This document shows positions 34,863-45,064 of a stretch of 64,000 nt of DNA, piece by piece. The notes under the pieces were generated by a model. It was not told the DNA's origin. It ran no database searches and worked only from the letters and a program-made list of their open reading frames with translations. The translations under genes were made by a program, and so were the position numbers. Positions within the stretch are counted from its first letter, which is position 1. Every line of letters starts with the position of its first letter. The stretch spans positions 1 through 64,000 of the forward strand of contig NZ_JAHSTV010000011.1 in the NCBI RefSeq assembly GCF_019145235.1, read 5' to 3'. Source of the DNA: Pseudomonas farris. Its GTDB lineage: Bacteria; Pseudomonadota; Gammaproteobacteria; Pseudomonadales; Pseudomonadaceae.

Positions 34863-36383
34863 ATGGGCATCAAAGGTTTCGCCTGCAGTATTGCGCTGAT
34901 GGGCCTCATCAGCAGTTTTCCGGCTCACGCCGGTAAAGCCAACGACACCCTGGTTTACGCTTCCGACAGCGAGCCTGAAAACATCAGCCCCTATCACAAC
35001 GATTTACGCGAAGGTGTGATTCTCGGCCGGCTGATCTGGGACAACCTGATCTACCGCGATCCCAAGAGCGGCGAATACAAACCCATGTTGGCCACCAGCT
35101 GGAAACAGGTCGACGACACCACCATCGACTTTGATCTGCGCAAAGGCGTCAAATTTCACAACGGCGACGCCTTCACCGCCGACGACGTGGTGTTCACCCT
35201 CAACTACGTGGTGTCGCCGGAAGCGAAAGTCGTTACCGTGCAAAACGTAGACTGGATCAAGAGCGCCGAAAAGACCGGTGACTACAGCGTCCGCCTGTAT
35301 TTGAAGAAGCCCTTCCCTCCGGCACTGGAATACCTGTCCAACGCCGTTCCGATGTTCCCCAAGCAGTACTTCGAGAAGGTCGGCCTGGCCGAATTCAGTC
35401 GCAAGCCAATTGGTACCGGGCCGTATAAAGCCGTGTCGGTGGTGGCTGGCGAAGGCGTGACCATGGAGATCAACAAGGACTACTTTTCGGACAGCCCACA
35501 AGGCAAGCCACATATCGGCCACCTCACGTTCCGGGTGATCCCGGATGCAGAAACCCGCCTGGCCGAGTTGATGACCGATGGTGTCGATTGGACCTGGCGT
35601 GTGACCTCGGATCAGGCAGTCGACCTCAAAGGCATGCCGAACCTGACCGTGACCAGCAGCGAAACCATGCGCATCGGCTTCCTGATTCTTGATGCTCGGG
35701 GCACCTCCACGGAAAACTCGCCGATGAAGAACCTCAAGGTGCGTCAGGCCATCAACTATGCGATCAACCGCAATGCGCTGGCCACGCAATTGGTGGGTGG
35801 CGAAGCCAAACCCTTGCAGGTTGCCTGTTATCCAGGCCAGTTCGGCTGCGATACCACCGCGGCCACGGTCTACAACTATGACCCGGCCAAGGCCAAGGCG
35901 CTGCTCGCCGAAGCCGGTTACCCAAATGGCTTCGAGACAGAAATCTTCGCTTATCGCGACCGTGATTACGTCGAAGCCATCATCGGTAACCTGCGCGCTG
36001 TGGGCATCAACGCCAAGCTACGCTACTTGAAGTACGCCGCCCTGCGCGATCAGCAACGTGGCGGCAAGGTGCCGATGTCGTTTCAGGCCTGGGGCTCGTT
36101 CTCGATCCTCGACACCTCGGCGTCGGCCGGCACCTGGTTCAAGGGCAATCCGGACGACAACATCAAAGATCCGCAAGTCCAGCGTTGGTTGCAGGCCGCC
36201 GATAACGCCCTCGACCCGCAATTTCGCAAGGACAACTACCGCAAGGCGTTGCAGCGCATCAGCGAACAGGCGTACTGGGCGCCGCTGTTCAACTACTCGA
36301 TGAACTACGCCTACACCTCCGAACTCGCGTTCACGCCGTACCCGGATGAGCTGCCGCGTTTCGTTCAGTCCAGTTGGAAGTAA
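34863..36383 (+). CDS. Periplasmic peptide/nickel-type solute-binding protein (SBP family 5)
   Basis: A 506-aa extracytoplasmic binding protein of the DppA/OppA family. Signal peptide residues 1-23 (ends PAHA). Family segments: 'PMLATSWKQVDDTTIDFDLR', 'GVKFHNGDAFTADDVVFTL', 'PIGTGPYKAVS', 'VRQAINYAINRNAL'. No lipobox cysteine, so soluble. First gene of an operon with two permeases, two ATPases and two M20 peptidases, so the ligand is probably a short peptide or an N-acylated or gamma-linked amino acid. Confidence 0.93.
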   Translation: MGIKGFACSIALMGLISSFPAHAGKANDTLVYASDSEPENISPYHNDLREGVILGRLIWDNLIYRDPKSGEYKPMLATSWKQVDDTTIDFDLRKGVKFHNGDAFTADDVVFTLNYVVSPEAKVVTVQNVDWIKSAEKTGDYSVRLYLKKPFPPALEYLSNAVPMFPKQYFEKVGLAEFSRKPIGTGPYKAVSVVAGEGVTMEINKDYFSDSPQGKPHIGHLTFRVIPDAETRLAELMTDGVDWTWRVTSDQAVDLKGMPNLTVTSSETMRIGFLILDARGTSTENSPMKNLKVRQAINYAINRNALATQLVGGEAKPLQVACYPGQFGCDTTAATVYNYDPAKAKALLAEAGYPNGFETEIFAYRDRDYVEAIIGNLRAVGINAKLRYLKYAALRDQQRGGKVPMSFQAWGSFSILDTSASAGTWFKGNPDDNIKDPQVQRWLQAADNALDPQFRKDNYRKALQRISEQAYWAPLFNYSMNYAYTSELAFTPYPDELPRFVQSSWK

Positions 36384-36488
36384 TCCGCAACCGAGCGGAT
36401 TGATCGAGAGGTGCCGTGGCTTGCGGACTAACCCGCACCACGGACACGTCCTCACACCTGCCATCCATTGGATATGAGGAAACTTGCC

Positions 36489-37406
36489 ATGCTTGGATTC
36501 CTTCTGCGCCGTCTGGGCATCGCTATTTGCGTTGCCATTACCGTGTCGGTGATCAGCTTTTCTCTTTTGCATCTGTCCGGCGACCTGGCCACGGCCATTG
36601 GCGGACCGGAAGCCACTAGCGAACAGATCGAACAGATCCGCGTGCAGTACGGTTTGAACAAACCGCTACCGACCCAGTACTTCAACTGGCTGGGCGATTT
36701 GCTACGGCTGGACCTGGGCAACTCTTTTTTCTTTCAGGAGTCGGTCTACAACCTCGTCGCCAGCCGCTTGCCGATTACCCTCGGGTTAGGTGCCATGGCG
36801 CTGGGTATCGCCTTGCTGGTGGCGATTCCACTGGGCGTGCTGGCGGCGGTCAAACGCGACACCTGGGTTGACCGACTGGCCTTGAGCATTGCGGTGCTGG
36901 GTCAGGCAATGCCAAGTTTCTGGTTTGCGCTGATGTTGATCGTGGTGTTCGCGGTGACGCTCAAGTGGCTACCGGTGTCCGGCAACTCGACCATGCTGCA
37001 CTTCGTCATGCCGGCCATTGCCTTGGGCTACTACGCGACTCCGGCAATCATGCGTCTGACCCGCGCCGGCATGCTTGATGTACTCAGTTCCGATTACATC
37101 CGCACCGCCCGCGCCAAGGGCCTGCGCCCTGCCCGCGTGTTGTTCAAGCATGCACTGCGCAACGCCTTGATTCCGGTAGTCGCGCTGGCGGCGGTGGAGT
37201 TCGGCTTCATGCTCGGCGGTTCGGTGGTGATCGAAACCGTGTTCTCCCTGCAAGGCATCGGACAACTCGCCTGGGACGCCATCGCCCGTGACGACTTTCC
37301 GGTGGTACAGGCCGTGGTCCTGCTGATTGCGGTGATCTACATCATCCTCACCTTGCTGGCCGATGTGCTCAACGCACTGCTCGACCCGCGCATTCGCGTG
37401 CGCTAG
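36489..37406 (+). CDS. ABC importer permease (DppB type)
   Basis: A 305-aa inner-membrane permease with six hydrophobic helices, first at residues 5-28. The 'EAA' loop that contacts the ATPase is visible as 'DYIRTARAKGLRPARVLFKH'. The ATG at 36489 follows GAGGA at suitable spacing; upstream TTG/ATG codons at 36468 and 36474 are less likely. Second gene of the importer operon. Confidence 0.92.
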   Translation: MLGFLLRRLGIAICVAITVSVISFSLLHLSGDLATAIGGPEATSEQIEQIRVQYGLNKPLPTQYFNWLGDLLRLDLGNSFFFQESVYNLVASRLPITLGLGAMALGIALLVAIPLGVLAAVKRDTWVDRLALSIAVLGQAMPSFWFALMLIVVFAVTLKWLPVSGNSTMLHFVMPAIALGYYATPAIMRLTRAGMLDVLSSDYIRTARAKGLRPARVLFKHALRNALIPVVALAAVEFGFMLGGSVVIETVFSLQGIGQLAWDAIARDDFPVVQAVVLLIAVIYIILTLLADVLNALLDPRIRVR

Positions 37407-37415
37407 GAGGCTTAC

Positions 37416-38318
37416 ATGAGCACCCCCACGACCCTTGCGATCAATGACTACCTGCCACCACCGAGCAGCCTGAGCCGAGTACTTGGCAAGAGCTTTCGTC
37501 ATCGTGGTTTCGCCATCGGCGCGGTGTTGTTGCTGATCATCTTCGCTGGTGCACTATTCGCGCCGTGGCTGGCACCTTACGACCCTTATGCGCAAGACGT
37601 GATGCTGCGCATGAAACCGCCGGTATGGATGGCCCACGGCACCTGGGAGTACGTCCTCGGCACCGACAAGCTGGGCCGTGACTACCTGTCGCGACTGCTC
37701 TACGGCGCACGTATTTCGCTGTTCATCGGCATTGCGGCGGCGCTGATTTCCGGCTTTATCGGCACCGTCATGGGGCTGTTGGCTGGTTACTACGGCGGCA
37801 AGGTCGATGCGTTTATCAGCTACCTGATCACCACCCGACTGGCGATGCCGGTCGTGATGGTCGCGCTGGCCTCGGCCTCGCTGATGGGCGGCTCACTGAA
37901 AGTGGTAATCGTGCTGCTCGGCTGCCTGTTATGGGATCGCTTCGCGGTGGTGGTCAGGGCTTCGGTGCAACAGATTCGCGATGCTGAATATGTGGCGTCG
38001 GCCCAGGCTCTTGGCTGCTCGACCCTGCGCATTCTGGTCAGTGAAATTCTGCCCAATCTGGTCGGCGCGCTGATCGTCGTCGCTACTCTGGAAATGGCCC
38101 ACGCGATCCTGCTGGAGTCGGCACTGTCGTTCCTCGGGGTTGGCGTGCAGCCGCCGACGCCGTCCTGGGGTTTGATGATCGCTGAAGGAAAACCCTACAT
38201 GTTCTTTTCCCCATGGGTCATCGCCATTCCCGGCGTCGCCCTGATGATTCTGGTGCTGGGCATCAACCTGGTCGGCGATGGTCTGCGCGATCTGATCCTG
38301 CCCGACGGCCGCAACTGA
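37416..38318 (+). CDS. ABC importer permease (DppC type)
   Basis: A 300-aa permease with the N-terminal 'OppC_N' segment (FRHRGFAIGAVLLLIIFAGA) and the characteristic 'GTDKLGRDYLSRLLYGARIS' box. EAA loop: 'AEYVASAQALGCSTLRILVS'. Starts 9 bp after the DppB-type gene with RBS AGGAGG. Forms the transmembrane pore with 36489. Confidence 0.93.
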   Translation: MSTPTTLAINDYLPPPSSLSRVLGKSFRHRGFAIGAVLLLIIFAGALFAPWLAPYDPYAQDVMLRMKPPVWMAHGTWEYVLGTDKLGRDYLSRLLYGARISLFIGIAAALISGFIGTVMGLLAGYYGGKVDAFISYLITTRLAMPVVMVALASASLMGGSLKVVIVLLGCLLWDRFAVVVRASVQQIRDAEYVASAQALGCSTLRILVSEILPNLVGALIVVATLEMAHAILLESALSFLGVGVQPPTPSWGLMIAEGKPYMFFSPWVIAIPGVALMILVLGINLVGDGLRDLILPDGRN

Positions 38319-38350
38319 TAGACGGCCGTAACTGATAGAAGGTACCGAAC

Positions 38351-39367
38351 ATGGCACTACTCCATGTAGAAAACCTGCGCGTGGACATCCCCATGGGCAA
38401 CAGCCCGACGCCGGATGACATGCTGCATGCCGTGCGCGGTCTGGATTTTGAAGTCGAGCGCGGTGAAATGCTGTGCATCGTCGGCGAATCCGGCTGCGGT
38501 AAATCCCTGACCTCGCTGGCGCTGATGGACCTGTTGCCACGCAAGGCTAAACGCACCGCGTCCCGGCTGACTCTGGACGGTATCGACATGCTGGGCCAGA
38601 GCGAGCGGCGCATGTGTGACCTGCGCGGCAACCGTCTGGCGATGATCTTCCAGGAACCGATGACCTCGCTGAACCCGGCCTACAGCATTGGCGATCAGCT
38701 CAGCGAAGTTCTGACTCAGCATCGCAGGGTGTCACGCAAGGATGCCCTGGCTCGCGCCGCGCAGATGCTGGAGAAAGTCGGTATCAGCAATGCTACCGAG
38801 CGCTTGCGTCAGTATCCGCATCAACTTTCTGGCGGTTTGCGCCAGCGGGTGATCATCGCCATGGCGTTGATGTGCGAACCGGACCTGATCATCGCTGATG
38901 AGCCAACCACGGCACTGGACGTGACCATTCAAGCGCAGATCCTGCGCTTGATCCGCGACATTCAGAAAGAACTCGGCCTGGCGGTGATCTTCATCACCCA
39001 CGACCTTGGGCTGGTGGCACGGATCGCCGATCGGGTCGCAGTGATGTATGCCGGAGAAATCGTCGAAACCGCCCCTGCCCTGCAACTGTTCGAGAACCCG
39101 CAGCATCCGTACACCCGTGGTCTGCTGGCCAGTATTCCAATCCCTGGCCGGACCAAACCGGGTGAGGCGCTGGGTTCGATTCCAGGCCTGGTGCCGAGCC
39201 TGGTAGGCGAACAGCAAGGTTGTGCGTTCCGCAATCGTTGCAGTCAGGCGATACCGGCCTGCGCGCAAAACATCCCCGAAGTCGAGCAGGACGGACACAT
39301 GGCACGCTGCCTGTTCGCCGCACCAGACCCAGCGCCGATTCGCCTTCAGGAGAGTGCATGGTCATGA
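38351..39367 (+). CDS. ABC importer ATPase (DppD type)
   Basis: A 338-aa ATPase: Walker A 'GESGCGKSLTSLAL', signature 'YPHQLSGGLRQRVIIAMAL', Walker B 'DLIIADEPTTALD', and the C-terminal oligopeptide-type extension with four conserved cysteines ('GCAFRNRCSQAIPACAQN', 'ARCLFA'), where related transporters bind an Fe-S cluster. Overlaps the next gene by 10 bp. Confidence 0.94.
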   Translation: MALLHVENLRVDIPMGNSPTPDDMLHAVRGLDFEVERGEMLCIVGESGCGKSLTSLALMDLLPRKAKRTASRLTLDGIDMLGQSERRMCDLRGNRLAMIFQEPMTSLNPAYSIGDQLSEVLTQHRRVSRKDALARAAQMLEKVGISNATERLRQYPHQLSGGLRQRVIIAMALMCEPDLIIADEPTTALDVTIQAQILRLIRDIQKELGLAVIFITHDLGLVARIADRVAVMYAGEIVETAPALQLFENPQHPYTRGLLASIPIPGRTKPGEALGSIPGLVPSLVGEQQGCAFRNRCSQAIPACAQNIPEVEQDGHMARCLFAAPDPAPIRLQESAWS

Positions 39368-40353
39368 AAAAAGACATCACTTTGGAGCTGTGTGACATCC
39401 GTCGCGAGTTTCGGATCAACAAGGGCTTTTTCAAACCCGCCGCCACACTGAAAGCCGTAGATGGCGTTTCCCTGCGCCTGATGCGTGGCGAGACCCTAGG
39501 TCTGGTAGGCGAGTCCGGTTGCGGAAAAAGTACCCTGGCAAAGATGCTGCTCGGTCTGTTGCCGCCGACCAGCGGCGATGTGCTGGTCAATGGCAAACAT
39601 CTGGCGGCGACTGATCGTAAGGAAATGTCCCGGCACATTCAGCCGATATTCCAGGACCCGTACTCCTCGCTGAACCCACGCAAGACGCTGCGCGAAATCG
39701 TTACCCTGCCGCTGATCGTACATGACATAGGCAGCACCGCCGAGCGGCGCAAGAAGACCGAAGAGATGCTCGATGTGGTCGGCCTGCCCAAACGGGTCAT
39801 CGACAGCTATCCGAGCCAACTGTCCGGCGGCCAGCGGCAACGGGTGGCCATTGCCCGGGCGTTGATCATGCGCCCTGACGTGTTGATCTGCGACGAACCC
39901 ACCTCGGCGCTGGACGTTTCGGTGCAGGCGCAGATTCTCAACCTGCTGCAAGACCTCAAGCGCGAATTCGGCCTGACCTATCTACTGATCAGCCATAACC
40001 TGGCAGTCATCGAACACCTCGCCGACCGGGTCGCGGTGATGTATCTGGGGCGCATCGTCGAAGAACGCACTCGCGAATCGTTGTTCGCTAAACCCGGCCA
40101 CCCTTATACCCGCGCCTTGCTGGATTCGGTGCTCACGCCCGATCCACGCCTGGGCATTCCCGAAATCGGCCTGCACGGCACCTTCCCCAATCCGATGTCA
40201 CCGCCGTCCGGTTGCGCCTTCCATCCGCGCTGCCCGAACTGCTTCGCCCCCTGCAAAACGGCCTACCCGGCCAATGGTCCGCTTATCGGCGGCAACGTGC
40301 GTTGCCACCTTCACGACAATCCTGCCCAAACACTGGAGCTTGTCCACTCATGA
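39358..40353 (+). CDS. ABC importer ATPase (DppF type)
   Basis: A 331-aa ATPase: Walker A 'GESGCGKSTLAKMLL', signature 'YPSQLSGGQRQRVAIARAL', Walker B 'DVLICDEPTSALD', and the C-terminal cysteine cluster ('GCAFHPRCPNCFAPC'). The ATG at 39358 has AGGAG upstream and overlaps the DppD-type stop; the frame is open further upstream but inside that gene. Completes the two-ATPase importer. Confidence 0.94.
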   Translation: MVMKKDITLELCDIRREFRINKGFFKPAATLKAVDGVSLRLMRGETLGLVGESGCGKSTLAKMLLGLLPPTSGDVLVNGKHLAATDRKEMSRHIQPIFQDPYSSLNPRKTLREIVTLPLIVHDIGSTAERRKKTEEMLDVVGLPKRVIDSYPSQLSGGQRQRVAIARALIMRPDVLICDEPTSALDVSVQAQILNLLQDLKREFGLTYLLISHNLAVIEHLADRVAVMYLGRIVEERTRESLFAKPGHPYTRALLDSVLTPDPRLGIPEIGLHGTFPNPMSPPSGCAFHPRCPNCFAPCKTAYPANGPLIGGNVRCHLHDNPAQTLELVHS

Positions 40354-41774
40354 GTCGTTCACTGGCCATCAGCAACACCACAGAGCAATTTGACAACGGC
40401 GCATTTTTCAATCTGCTCGAACGTAGCGTCGCCTTGCACACCGAAAGCCAGGCAACGGACAGCCAGCCCGAGTTGCATCGCTACCTCAATGACTTCATCA
40501 CCCCGCATGTCGAGGCGATGGGCTTCAGCGTCAAGATCTATGACAACCCGGTGGCAGAGCGCGGCCCCTTCATGATCGCCACACGCATTGAACATCCAGA
40601 ACTGCCAACCGTGCTCAGCTACGGCCACGGTGATGTGGTGCGGGGCTATGAAGCGCAATGGCGTGAAGGCCTGTCGCCGTGGCAAGTCACTGTCGAAGGC
40701 GATCGCTGGTACGGCCGCGGCACGGCGGATAACAAAGGCCAGCACCTGATCAACCTGACCGCGCTGGAGCAAACGCTCAAGGCTCGCGACGGCAAGCTGG
40801 GTTTCAACGTCAAACTGCTGCTGGAAATGGGCGAAGAAGAAGGCTCGCCGGGCTTGAATGCATTCTGTGCCGCGCACAGTAAAGAGCTCGCGGCGGATAT
40901 TTTCATCGCCTCGGACGGCCCGCGCCTGTCGGCATCACGACCGACGATTTTTCTTGGCTCACGTGGGGTGTTCAACTTCGAGCTGGTGGTCAATTTGCGC
41001 GAAGGCGCTCATCACTCTGGCAACTGGGGCGGGTTGCTGGCTAACCCTGGCATCATTCTGGCCAATGCCATCGCAAGCATGGTCGATGAACACGGTCGGG
41101 TGAAAGTTGCGGGGCTGATGCCCGAGACACTGCCGGAGCCGGTTCGGCAGGCACTGGCCGATATTGACGTCGGTGGCGGACCGGGCGATCCGGAAATCGA
41201 CGCCAACTGGGGTAATCCGGAGCTCTCGCTGAGCGAAAAGGTGTTCGGCTGGAACACCCTCGACGTCATCGCCTTCAAGACCGGCAACCCGGACGCCCCC
41301 GTGCATGCGATCCCCGGTAAGGCCAACGCCCACTGCCATATCCGCTTCGTGGTGAACAGCGACTACACGACCTTTATCCCGGCTGTGCGCACCCACCTGG
41401 ATGCTCATGGTTTCAGCAATGTCGAGATCAAGCAAAGCCGCATCGATGTGATGCATGCCACTCGGCTAGACCCGCAAAGCCCATGGGTCAATTGGGCGCT
41501 CAGCTCCTTGGCACAGACCACCGGCAAAAAACCTGCGCTGCTGCCAAACCTCGGTGGCTCGCTGCCCAACGACGTGTTCGCGGACGTGCTCGGCCTGCCA
41601 ACATTGTGGGTGCCGCACTCGTACCCGGCATGCTCACAACATGCGCCGAACGAGCACTTGCTGGCACCGGTGGTCAAGGAAAGCCTGCAAATCATGGCCG
41701 GGCTATTCTGGGACCTGGGCAACGACGCGGCACGCCTGACTCAGGAACATCAGTTACGGGAGCAGGCGCAATGA
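40350..41774 (+). CDS. M20-family metallopeptidase (dipeptidase-like)
   Basis: A 474-aa M20 zinc peptidase. Metal/catalytic motifs: 'SYGHGDVV' (His and Asp), 'GRGTADNKGQHLIN' (bridging Asp), 'LEMGEEEGSPGL' (catalytic Glu-Glu), and late His in 'SYPACSQHAPNEHL'. The dimerisation domain lies between. Its ATG overlaps the ATPase stop (ATGA), so it belongs to the importer operon and likely cleaves the imported compound in the cytosol. No signal peptide. Confidence 0.9.
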   Translation: MSRSLAISNTTEQFDNGAFFNLLERSVALHTESQATDSQPELHRYLNDFITPHVEAMGFSVKIYDNPVAERGPFMIATRIEHPELPTVLSYGHGDVVRGYEAQWREGLSPWQVTVEGDRWYGRGTADNKGQHLINLTALEQTLKARDGKLGFNVKLLLEMGEEEGSPGLNAFCAAHSKELAADIFIASDGPRLSASRPTIFLGSRGVFNFELVVNLREGAHHSGNWGGLLANPGIILANAIASMVDEHGRVKVAGLMPETLPEPVRQALADIDVGGGPGDPEIDANWGNPELSLSEKVFGWNTLDVIAFKTGNPDAPVHAIPGKANAHCHIRFVVNSDYTTFIPAVRTHLDAHGFSNVEIKQSRIDVMHATRLDPQSPWVNWALSSLAQTTGKKPALLPNLGGSLPNDVFADVLGLPTLWVPHSYPACSQHAPNEHLLAPVVKESLQIMAGLFWDLGNDAARLTQEHQLREQAQ

Positions 41775-42925
41775 ACGCCACGCCACAACAGGCGCTGGAC
41801 TGGCTTGCTGACCAGCGCCAAGCCATGGAAGCGCTGCTACAGCGTATCGTCGACACCGACTCCAACAGCTATGACAAGGCGGGCGTCGACGCTGTGGGCG
41901 CGCTGCTCGAGGCTGAACTGGAAGCTGACGGCATCCTGCTCAAGCGCATGCCGGTCGATGGTTTTGGCGACGTGATACTCGCCGAAGTGCCAGGCGCATC
42001 TGGAAAGCCGGTGCTGTTGCTGGGCCATCGCGACACAGTGTTCCCCAAAGGCACCACCACGACTCGCGGCTACAGCCGCGACGCCAATCTCGCCTATGGC
42101 CCCGGCGTCGCCGACATGAAAGGCGGCTTGGTGCTCAATTGCTTCGCCCTCATGGCACTCAAGCGCGCCGGTCAGTTGCCCTGTCCGGTGCAGGTTCTGT
42201 ACACCGGTGACGAAGAAATCGGCTCCGGCAGCGCCAGAACCCATATCGAAAACGCAGCCCGTGCCGCCCGCGCCGTGCTCAATACCGAACCCGGCCGGGC
42301 CAGCGGTAACGTGGTCAGCGCACGCAAAGGCGGTGCCACGCTGATCATCGAAGTCAGCGGCCGCGCGGCGCATGCCGGGGTCAACCATGCCGACGGAGCC
42401 AGCGCCATCGAGGCCCTGGCACGCAAGATCGTCAAGCTCCATGCCTTGACCGATTACCCGGCAGGCATCACCACTAACGTTGGCCTGATATCCGGTGGCA
42501 CGTCCAGCAACACCGTCGCGCCTAGCGCCTCCGCCCGACTGGACGTGCGCTTCATCGAACTCAAGCACTGGGATCAGATCTTTACCGCAATCCAGGCCAT
42601 CGTCGCAGAAGAAGAACTGATCGGCACCAGCGCCATCCTCAAGGAAGCGACGACCTTTCTACCGATGGAAGCCCATCACAGCGAACGGCTGCTGCACATC
42701 TACCAACAAAAAGCGCTGGTGCTGGGTTTCAGCGTCGAAGGCGAATTCACCGGCGGTTGCGCCGACTCCGGATTCACCGCCAGCCTGGGCATTCCAACCC
42801 TGTGTGGCCTCGGGCCGGTTGGTGGCAAGGTCCACACCGATCGTGAATATCTGGAACTGGACACGCTGGTGCCTCGCGCGCTGGCCTTGGTGGCGACCAT
42901 TCTGGCTATCGGCGAGAGCAGTTGA
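41771..42925 (+). CDS. M20-family glutamate carboxypeptidase-like enzyme
   Basis: A 384-aa M20A peptidase similar in pattern to carboxypeptidase G2: 'LLGHRDTVFPKGTTTTRG', 'YGPGVADMKGGLVLN', 'YTGDEEIGSGSART', and 'GRAAHAGVNHADGASAIEAL' in the lid domain. Starts by ATGA overlap with the first M20 gene. No secretion signal, unlike the classical periplasmic enzyme, so it acts on imported substrate. Two consecutive M20 enzymes suggest a two-step breakdown. Confidence 0.88.
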   Translation: MNATPQQALDWLADQRQAMEALLQRIVDTDSNSYDKAGVDAVGALLEAELEADGILLKRMPVDGFGDVILAEVPGASGKPVLLLGHRDTVFPKGTTTTRGYSRDANLAYGPGVADMKGGLVLNCFALMALKRAGQLPCPVQVLYTGDEEIGSGSARTHIENAARAARAVLNTEPGRASGNVVSARKGGATLIIEVSGRAAHAGVNHADGASAIEALARKIVKLHALTDYPAGITTNVGLISGGTSSNTVAPSASARLDVRFIELKHWDQIFTAIQAIVAEEELIGTSAILKEATTFLPMEAHHSERLLHIYQQKALVLGFSVEGEFTGGCADSGFTASLGIPTLCGLGPVGGKVHTDREYLELDTLVPRALALVATILAIGESS

Positions 42926-43759
42926 GCTAATGGGTCTCTACGAATCGCCGGGGATAGGGTGTTCACGCAGTCACGCCCCGGCGTTGAAGGTTGACATCAT
43001 CACCTGATGGCATACCACCGACGAGATAAGATCGCACGCCAACATGAACGAGCAGGAACTGATTAACCCAGCGCCATAACGCGGACTCAACAACCCCGGA
43101 CAAGCGACAAGATCCAGTGTTTACCGACGAGATGACATTCGAGCATCCGACTGTAAGAGCGCATGGTCATGACAATTCCAAGGGTCCAACGCTACTGTCC
43201 GGAATTGGTGGACTACTCCTTCAACGCCCTAGATGGCGACAAGCGCTCAAGCCTGGAGGCGTAACGTATCGCCAGCATAAGAATCCATCGGGACCTTGCG
43301 CACCATGCTCCTGCGTATGCAACGCGTCCTGGATGCGTGCAACAGCCTACTGACCCAACGGGGGACACCGCGCCGAATACCGTGTGGCCAATGCACTGAC
43401 GACACTGTTTTTCGCCCGAGGCCAGAACACGGCGTTCGTCACGGTATCCTTCAAGAATGCCTGCACACCCTCGACTTGCCGGGGAAGTTTCCGTCGCCGC
43501 CACCACGCCGATGAGTTTACCCACGTCCACACCACACCGGGGCGTGACCAAAGCGCAACGGTAACGTCATCCCAATTGATGGAGACATGAGGATGATCCG
43601 CCACATTCTGATTTGCGGTCGCGGGAAAACACCCACCAATTTATCCGTACCTTCCAGATGATGAGCATCGCAACAGGGGGTGATTTACAGCGCCTCGTAG
43701 ATCAACGCGATGACAAACGAAAAATCTATAAACGGCTCAACCAAACCGTCACTTTCAGA
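42926..43759. other. 834-bp gap without a recognisable gene
   Basis: Several overlapping short frames on both strands but none with an RBS, codon bias or family resemblance. Looks like decayed coding sequence or junction debris between the importer operon and the PDH pair. I see no IS end or terminator that I can defend. Confidence 0.4.
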
Positions 43760-45025
43760 CTACAAAACAAGCCTGCGGTAATCCGCCAGCACACTGCCCA
43801 GATAGGCATTGAAACGCCCGGCGGCGGCGCCATCGATCACGCGATGATCCCAGCTCAGGCTCAATGGCAGAATGTTCCGCGTGACCACTTGCCCATCTTC
43901 CATCGCCAGTCTTTCCCTGCTTTTACCCACCCCTAATATGGCGACCTCGGGCGCATTGATGATCGGCGTGAAATAGGTCCCGCCAATCCCGCCCAACGAT
44001 GAGATGGAAAAGCAGCCGCCACTCATATCGCTAACGCTCAACTTAGCTGCACGAGCCTTCTCAGCAAGCGCTGACATTTCCCGCGCAATCGCCAGCACGC
44101 CTTTCTGGTCTACATCCTTGATCACAGGGACGACCAATCCCTGCGGCGTATCGGCGGCAAACCCGATATGGAAGTAACGCTTAAACACCAGTTCGTCGCC
44201 ATTGAGGCTGGCATTGAACTCCGGAAACTTTTTCAGCGCCGCCGCACAGGCTTTCATCAACAAGGCCAGCAACGTGATCTTTATTCCGCCTTGTGCTTTT
44301 TCCTGGTTCATCTGCACACGGAACTGTTCCAGCAATGTGATATCCGCATCGTCATGATTGGTAACGTGAGGAATCATCACCCAATTGCGGTGTAAGTTAG
44401 CGCCACTGATTGTCTTGATCCGGGACAGCGCCTTGCTTTCCACCGGCCCATATTTGGCGAAATCAACCACCGGCCAAGGTAATAAACCACCCAACGGCTG
44501 AGCATTGGCCGCCGGCGCCTGGGCGGTCAGAGCCCCTTTTACATGGGCCAGGACATCATCCTTAGTGATGCGATGACGCGCTCCCGTGCCCTGAATGGCC
44601 TTGAGTGAAACACCCAGTTCCCGAGAGAACTTACGCACCGAGGGCGATGCCAGCGGCAAGTCCGTTAGTGAACCATTGGTTTCAGTTGGCGATGGTGTCG
44701 CAACGACCCGCTCGGGTTCGGCGCAGGTTGCAACAGCTTCGGCTACAGGTGCGATATCCGGTTGTGGAAGCACTGACAATGGCCGATCAATCTCGATAAA
44801 GGCAATCGACGATCCTTCGCTGACCTTGTCATCCAGCTTGACCGCCAATGATTGCAACACGCCCGCTTGCGGCGAAGGAATCTCCATGGACGCCTTGTCG
44901 GTCTCAACGATGATCAGGGGCTGCCCTTCGACTACCGCATTGCCCGCCTTGACCAGGATTTCAATGACACCGACATCCTTGGCATCGCCGATGTCGGGCA
45001 TTCGAACTTCATGCACATTCTTCAT
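43760..45025 (-). CDS. Pyruvate dehydrogenase E2 (dihydrolipoamide acetyltransferase), second copy type
   Basis: A 421-aa E2 with one lipoyl domain (K44 in ETDKASMEIPS), a peripheral-subunit-binding domain ('SVRKFSRELGVSLKAIQGTG' near residues 128-150) and a complete catalytic domain ending 'SLSWDHRVIDGAAAGRF' with the His and Asp of the active site. Pseudomonas housekeeping AceF has two or three lipoyl domains, so this is a shorter paralogue. It transfers acetyl from lipoyl to CoA in the complex with the E1 encoded just upstream (39-bp gap). Confidence 0.9.
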   Translation of the reverse strand: MKNVHEVRMPDIGDAKDVGVIEILVKAGNAVVEGQPLIIVETDKASMEIPSPQAGVLQSLAVKLDDKVSEGSSIAFIEIDRPLSVLPQPDIAPVAEAVATCAEPERVVATPSPTETNGSLTDLPLASPSVRKFSRELGVSLKAIQGTGARHRITKDDVLAHVKGALTAQAPAANAQPLGGLLPWPVVDFAKYGPVESKALSRIKTISGANLHRNWVMIPHVTNHDDADITLLEQFRVQMNQEKAQGGIKITLLALLMKACAAALKKFPEFNASLNGDELVFKRYFHIGFAADTPQGLVVPVIKDVDQKGVLAIAREMSALAEKARAAKLSVSDMSGGCFSISSLGGIGGTYFTPIINAPEVAILGVGKSRERLAMEDGQVVTRNILPLSLSWDHRVIDGAAAGRFNAYLGSVLADYRRLVL

Positions 45026-45064
45026 AACCGTTTCCTGAAAATTCGATTCTGTCTGAAGCCGGTT

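Noticed and set aside
43213..43604. Several overlapping frames in the gap before the E2 gene
   Set aside because: Could be decayed coding DNA, but no frame shows a family motif or start signal.
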